Part shown: positions 7,095 through 10,090 of the stretch, in pieces
Layout of the letters: each line of letters opens with the position of its first letter
Position numbering within the stretch: the first letter of the stretch is position 1
Source of the DNA: an uncultured beta proteobacterium
GTDB lineage: Bacteria; Pseudomonadota; Gammaproteobacteria; Burkholderiales; Burkholderiaceae
NCBI GenBank assembly: GCA_903944255.1
Contig: CAJARE010000109.1
Location: 1 to 10,090 of the forward strand
Length of the DNA stretch: 10,090 nucleotides
Reading direction: 5' to 3'
The notes under the pieces: model-generated
Databases searched by the model: none
What the model saw: only the letters and a program-made list of their open reading frames with translations
What the model was told of the DNA's origin: nothing
Program-made: the position numbers and the translations under genes

Positions 7095-7904
7095 ATGACT
7101 ACAATTTTGAAGCATCCCTTTAATAATATTCTTGATAACCCCGATGGTTTCTATGTGGAAATTAATGAATCCCAACAGAGAGCAGATATTGTTTTAAAGA
7201 GGCCTCCTTTTAATGTGATACAGATGCCACAGCGCGATCAATTACGCGCTGCATTCGAGACCTTAGATGCTGATGATCGCGTCCGTATTATTGTATTGAG
7301 AGCTGAAGGGGAGCACTTCTCTAGTGGTGGGGATATTAAAGGGTTTTTGGAGGCAACTCCAGAGCACGTTTCAAAACTAGCCTGGAATATTGCAGCGCCT
7401 ACGCGTTGTTCAAAACCAGTCATTGCTGCAAACCATGGCTATTGTTTCGGTGTTGGCTTTGAAATTTCTTTAGCATGCGATTTTCGTATCGCAGCGGAAT
7501 CTACTCTGTATGCATTACCAGAGCAAAAATTAGGTCAAATTCCTGGCTCAGGTGGATCTGCGCGTTTACAAAAAATGGTTGGCATAACCAGAACCAAGGA
7601 TATCGTGATGCGCTCTAGGCGTATCAAAGGGCAGCAAGCATATGAATGGGGCGTAGCAACTGAGTGTGTTCCAGATTCTGAGCTGGCTAGTACCGTTTCT
7701 AAATTGGTAGATGAACTGCGTTCATTCTCACCTCTTGCACAGAGAACAGCAAAGAAGATGCTGAACGAAACAGAGGATTGCCTATTAACTACAGCAATCG
7801 AAGTCGAGGGTCATTGCTATAGCCGCTTACGTAATTCAGAAGATTTTAAGGAAGGGGTTGAAGCTTTTCATGGAAAGCGTCAACCAAATTTTGTTGGTCG
7901 TTAA
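7095..7904 (+). CDS. hmfE: Crotonase-family enzyme, probable 2-oxoglutaryl-CoA hydrolase
   Basis: This 269-aa protein has the enoyl-CoA hydratase/isomerase fold. The CoA-binding oxyanion-hole segment FSSGGDIKGF spans residues 75-84. The second signature GYCFGVGFEISLACDFRIA spans about 115-133 and includes E123, and LPEQKLGQIPGSGG includes E143. E123 and E143 are 20 residues apart and align with the two catalytic glutamates (E144/E164) of rat enoyl-CoA hydratase, so both acid/base residues are kept. In the hmf pathway the crotonase-family member hydrolyses 2-oxoglutaryl-CoA to 2-oxoglutarate, and it could also help open the lactone-like tautomer. The gene starts 21 bp after hmfD with AGAAAGA upstream. 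Family membership is certain; hydrolase rather than hydratase activity is inferred from the operon. Confidence 0.75.
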   Translation: MTTILKHPFNNILDNPDGFYVEINESQQRADIVLKRPPFNVIQMPQRDQLRAAFETLDADDRVRIIVLRAEGEHFSSGGDIKGFLEATPEHVSKLAWNIAAPTRCSKPVIAANHGYCFGVGFEISLACDFRIAAESTLYALPEQKLGQIPGSGGSARLQKMVGITRTKDIVMRSRRIKGQQAYEWGVATECVPDSELASTVSKLVDELRSFSPLAQRTAKKMLNETEDCLLTTAIEVEGHCYSRLRNSEDFKEGVEAFHGKRQPNFVGR

Positions 7905-7925
7905 TTTTTTAGAGGAGAGTACATC

Positions 7926-9107
7926 ATGAAAAAGCAATTTGAAACAAAAAAAATCGCTCTAGCTGTAGCTTTGTGTTTTGGCGCATCTTTAGTTTCTGCG
8001 CAATCTGGCCCTATCAAAATTGGAGTCGTAACACCATTATCCGGGACCTATACTCCAATTGGCGAACAAGTCAAAATGGGCTTAGATCTTGCCGCTAGGG
8101 AAATTAATGCTGCTGGCGGTATTAATGGTCGAAAAATTAATTTGATTTATGAAGATGAAGAGGCAAATCCTGCGGTTGCCACTCAAAAGGCAGAGAAATT
8201 ATTCCAGGTAGAAAAGGTCGACTTTTTAACTGGTACTGTTAATTCCGGATCTACATTAGCGGTAGGGCAGGTGGCCGAGCGTAATAATAAGCTAATAGCA
8301 ACATCGGTTTCATTTGCGGATTCGATTACAGGAGATAAGTGCTCACCCAACGTATTCCGTGTAAATGCACGTGCAGGTATGCAGTCTGCAGCATTAGCTG
8401 CATGGGTTGATAAAGAAATTCCTAAGGCAAATATATTCTTTATCGGGCCTGACTATGAGATGGGGCGTAGCACCGTATCAGCATTTAAGAGGGCATCTAC
8501 TGAAAAGGGCGCTAAAGATGTTGGCGAAGTTTTTGCACCTCTCGATAATAAGGATTATTCACCATACTTCGGTCAAGTAAGGGCCGCCAAGCCTAATGTG
8601 ATCTATACCTCAGTGGCTGGAAACGATACTGTACGGTTATTTTCACAGATGGAAGAGTATGGCGTGAATAAAGGGGTGACACTTGTTGGAGCATCTGGCA
8701 CAGTCACATCTCAAAATATGGGTGCTATTGGTAAGTCTGCAAATGGCTTTGTAACAGGCGTTGGCTACTCTCCTAAGTTAGATAATCCAGCGAATAAAAA
8801 GTTCGTTGCCGATTTCCAGAAAGCTTATAACAAGCTACCTGATCTTTATGGTGCAGATTCTTATGGGCTTTTATATTTTTACAAAGCTGCTGTAGAAAAA
8901 GCTAAGTCTACTGAAACCGATAAAGTTCGAACAGCAATGGATGACTTAAGCTGGCAAACTCCACAAGGCACCAAGAAGATGCGTGCCGGTGATCACCAGG
9001 CAATGCAAGATATGTTTGCTGTCCGAGTGGAGAATGGCGAATTTAATATTGTCGGTAGAGTTCCATCTGATCAGGCAATTGGTCCTGATGTTTGTACTCG
9101 TTTTTAA
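7926..9107 (+). CDS. ABC transporter periplasmic substrate-binding protein, LivK type, probably for furoate or another aromatic acid
   Basis: This 393-aa protein has a Sec signal peptide: basic MKKQFETKK, a hydrophobic core at residues 10-22, and VSA before a likely cleavage at A25/Q26. The mature part begins IKIGVVTPLSGTYTPIGEQ, the classic opening of type 1 periplasmic binding proteins of the hydrophobic amino acid uptake family. It continues with GLDLAAREINAAGGINGR and spans two lobes. Two cysteines remain in the mature protein (KCSPN and VCTRF near the C-terminus) and could form a disulfide. A strong ribosome site (AGAGGAGAG, 7910-7918) sits 21 bp behind hmfE. Placement inside a catabolic operon suggests it binds the operon substrate rather than leucine; many LivK-like proteins bind aromatic acids. 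The ligand cannot be read from the sequence. Confidence 0.85.
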   Translation: MKKQFETKKIALAVALCFGASLVSAQSGPIKIGVVTPLSGTYTPIGEQVKMGLDLAAREINAAGGINGRKINLIYEDEEANPAVATQKAEKLFQVEKVDFLTGTVNSGSTLAVGQVAERNNKLIATSVSFADSITGDKCSPNVFRVNARAGMQSAALAAWVDKEIPKANIFFIGPDYEMGRSTVSAFKRASTEKGAKDVGEVFAPLDNKDYSPYFGQVRAAKPNVIYTSVAGNDTVRLFSQMEEYGVNKGVTLVGASGTVTSQNMGAIGKSANGFVTGVGYSPKLDNPANKKFVADFQKAYNKLPDLYGADSYGLLYFYKAAVEKAKSTETDKVRTAMDDLSWQTPQGTKKMRAGDHQAMQDMFAVRVENGEFNIVGRVPSDQAIGPDVCTRF

Positions 9108-9122
9108 TATACCGCTAAATTG

Positions 9123-9155
9123 CTCCGCATCTTTTTTGAGGGTGCGGAGTTTTTT
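9123..9155 (+). terminator. Terminator-like hairpin between binding protein and permease genes
   Basis: A 9-bp stem, CTCCGCATC (9123-9131) with GGTGCGGAG (9141-9149) including one T-G pair, closes a 9-nt loop and is followed at once by six T residues (9150-9155). It is the strongest intrinsic terminator in the window and lies 15 nt after the binding-protein stop codon. The next permease gene continues in the same direction with no obvious new promoter. It may therefore be a partial terminator or 3'-end stabiliser that gives more binding protein than membrane components. Confidence 0.8.
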
Positions 9156-9190
9156 GAGCTTGTGAATATTACCAAGGGATTGGGTTTTCA

Positions 9191-10075
9191 ATGCTAGAGA
9201 GTTTGCAATTTATTTATGCACCACAGATAGTCAATGGACTGTCAATTGGCGTTGCCGTGGTCCTAATGGCTTTAGGCTTGACGATTATTTTTGGTTTACT
9301 AGATGTTATTAATATGTCACATGGTGAGTTCTATGCTGCTGGGGCATTTATCAGTGTGAGCCTTATGGCTATGGGAGTTTCATTTTGGTTCTGCCTATTA
9401 TTAGTCCCCATGCTATTAGTGCCAATTGGTTTTGCAATGGAAAGGCTTTTGATTCAGAAAGTATTCCACTATAAGGATCGTCATATTCTTACTTTGTTGC
9501 TGACATTTGGTGTAGCAATGGTTTTAGAGGATGCATACAAAATTATTTGGGGTGCTAATCCAATTAAACCTAATGCCCCAATCTCAGGGGCTAGCGAGTT
9601 GTTAGGGGTTATGTTTCCAAATTACCGGTTATTTTTGATGGGATTTGGGGCTTTACTGATTTTCTCTGTTTGGGCACTTATTTATAAAACCCAATTAGGT
9701 GCAATCGTCAGAGCCTCTGCTTATGACAAAGATATGAGCTCTTCATTAGGTATACCGGTGATGCGGGTTTATGCGCTGACATTTGCATTGGGCGTTGCTT
9801 TAGCTGGTCTTGCTGGAGTGCTACTAGCCCCAATCTATTCAGTATTTCCTACTATGGGACGAGACTTTATTTTGATGGCGTTTAGCGTTGTCATTGTCGG
9901 AGGTCTTGGAAGCATTAAGGGGGCTGTGATTGCGGGAATATTACTTACACAATTGCAATCAATCTCTTCTCTATATATTTCTCCAGTATGGTCAGATCCT
10001 TTGGTATTTACCGTGATGGTTTTAGTCTTGATGTTTAAGCCAACTGGTCTGTATGGGGGGATGAAAAATGCATAA
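9191..10075 (+). CDS. Branched-chain-type ABC transporter permease, LivH family
   Basis: This 294-aa integral membrane protein has about eight hydrophobic segments. They start at residues 13-37 (IVNGLSIGVAVVLMALGLTI) and end with VFTVMVLVLMFKPTGLYG. The segment GLLDVINMSHGEFYAAGA and the cytoplasmic-loop region with VVIVGGLGSIKGAVIAG, which contacts the ATPase, are characteristic of LivH. Length is close to the usual 290-310. It would pair with a LivM-type partner to form the inner-membrane channel served by the binding protein. The start is ATG 9191 with AAGGGA (9174-9179) 11 nt upstream, a slightly long spacing. It follows the hairpin at 9123-9155. Its stop overlaps the next start, so the two permeases are probably translationally coupled. 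Confidence 0.88.
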   Translation: MLESLQFIYAPQIVNGLSIGVAVVLMALGLTIIFGLLDVINMSHGEFYAAGAFISVSLMAMGVSFWFCLLLVPMLLVPIGFAMERLLIQKVFHYKDRHILTLLLTFGVAMVLEDAYKIIWGANPIKPNAPISGASELLGVMFPNYRLFLMGFGALLIFSVWALIYKTQLGAIVRASAYDKDMSSSLGIPVMRVYALTFALGVALAGLAGVLLAPIYSVFPTMGRDFILMAFSVVIVGGLGSIKGAVIAGILLTQLQSISSLYISPVWSDPLVFTVMVLVLMFKPTGLYGGMKNA

Positions 10076-10090
10076 TCCTCAAGTAAAAGC
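10068..10090 (+). CDS. Start of next gene, probably LivM-type permease (partial)
   Basis: An ATG at 10068 opens a frame reading MHNPQVK that runs off the window. It overlaps the end of the LivH-type gene by 8 bp and has a purine-rich GGGGGGA ribosome site at 10055-10061. A LivM permease would be expected here by analogy with other branched-chain-type ABC operons, but seven codons cannot prove the product. Confidence 0.5.

Noticed and set aside
7964..7978. Possible lipoprotein signal (Cys17) in the binding protein
   Set aside because: The residue before the cysteine is leucine rather than G/A/S, so there is no lipobox; a standard signal peptidase I site follows at A25.
8983..9165. 60-codon forward frame overlapping the end of the binding-protein gene
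   Set aside because: It is out of frame with a well-supported gene and runs through the terminator hairpin; no family resemblance.

Overview
The window looks like a chromosomal segment from a betaproteobacterium of the Burkholderiaceae, most likely Polynucleobacter or a close relative. This rests on the dihydrolipoamide dehydrogenase tail ending in CTDLPPVRKK, the moderately AT-rich composition, dense gene packing, and Burkholderiales-like proteins throughout. The assignment is made from recollection of protein style, not from a database search.

Layout: (1) 1-150 is the 3' end of a dihydrolipoamide dehydrogenase gene, followed by a short intrinsic terminator. (2) 248-1108 encodes an AraC-family regulator with an N-terminal cupin-like sensor. 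(3) 1109-1234 is a regulatory gap with two 17-bp direct repeats exactly 20 bp apart, a good candidate operator. (4) 1235-7904 is a tightly packed five-gene run: molybdenum-cofactor large subunit, FAD subunit, 2Fe-2S subunit, acyl-CoA synthetase, crotonase-fold enzyme. The set and order match hmfABCDE, the 2-furoate (pyromucate) degradation genes known from Cupriavidus basilensis. (5) 7926-10090 begins a branched-chain-amino-acid-type ABC transporter: binding protein, first permease, and the first codons of a second permease. A terminator-like hairpin lies between binding protein and permease.

Proposed working: the ABC system imports 2-furoate or a related heteroaromatic acid. HmfD activates it to 2-furoyl-CoA. 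HmfABC hydroxylates the ring at C5 with water as oxygen source and passes electrons to the respiratory chain. The product tautomerises and the ring opens to 2-oxoglutaryl-CoA, which HmfE hydrolyses to 2-oxoglutarate. The AraC-type protein probably senses substrate or an intermediate and activates the operon.

The most interesting feature is that the large subunit (994 aa) is a natural fusion of a xanthine-dehydrogenase-type molybdenum subunit with a C-terminal CoxG-like SRPBCC domain and a hydrophobic tail. This suggests built-in docking to the membrane or quinone pool. There are no gene-free stretches over 300 bases, and I saw no RNA genes, mobile elements or CRISPR arrays.
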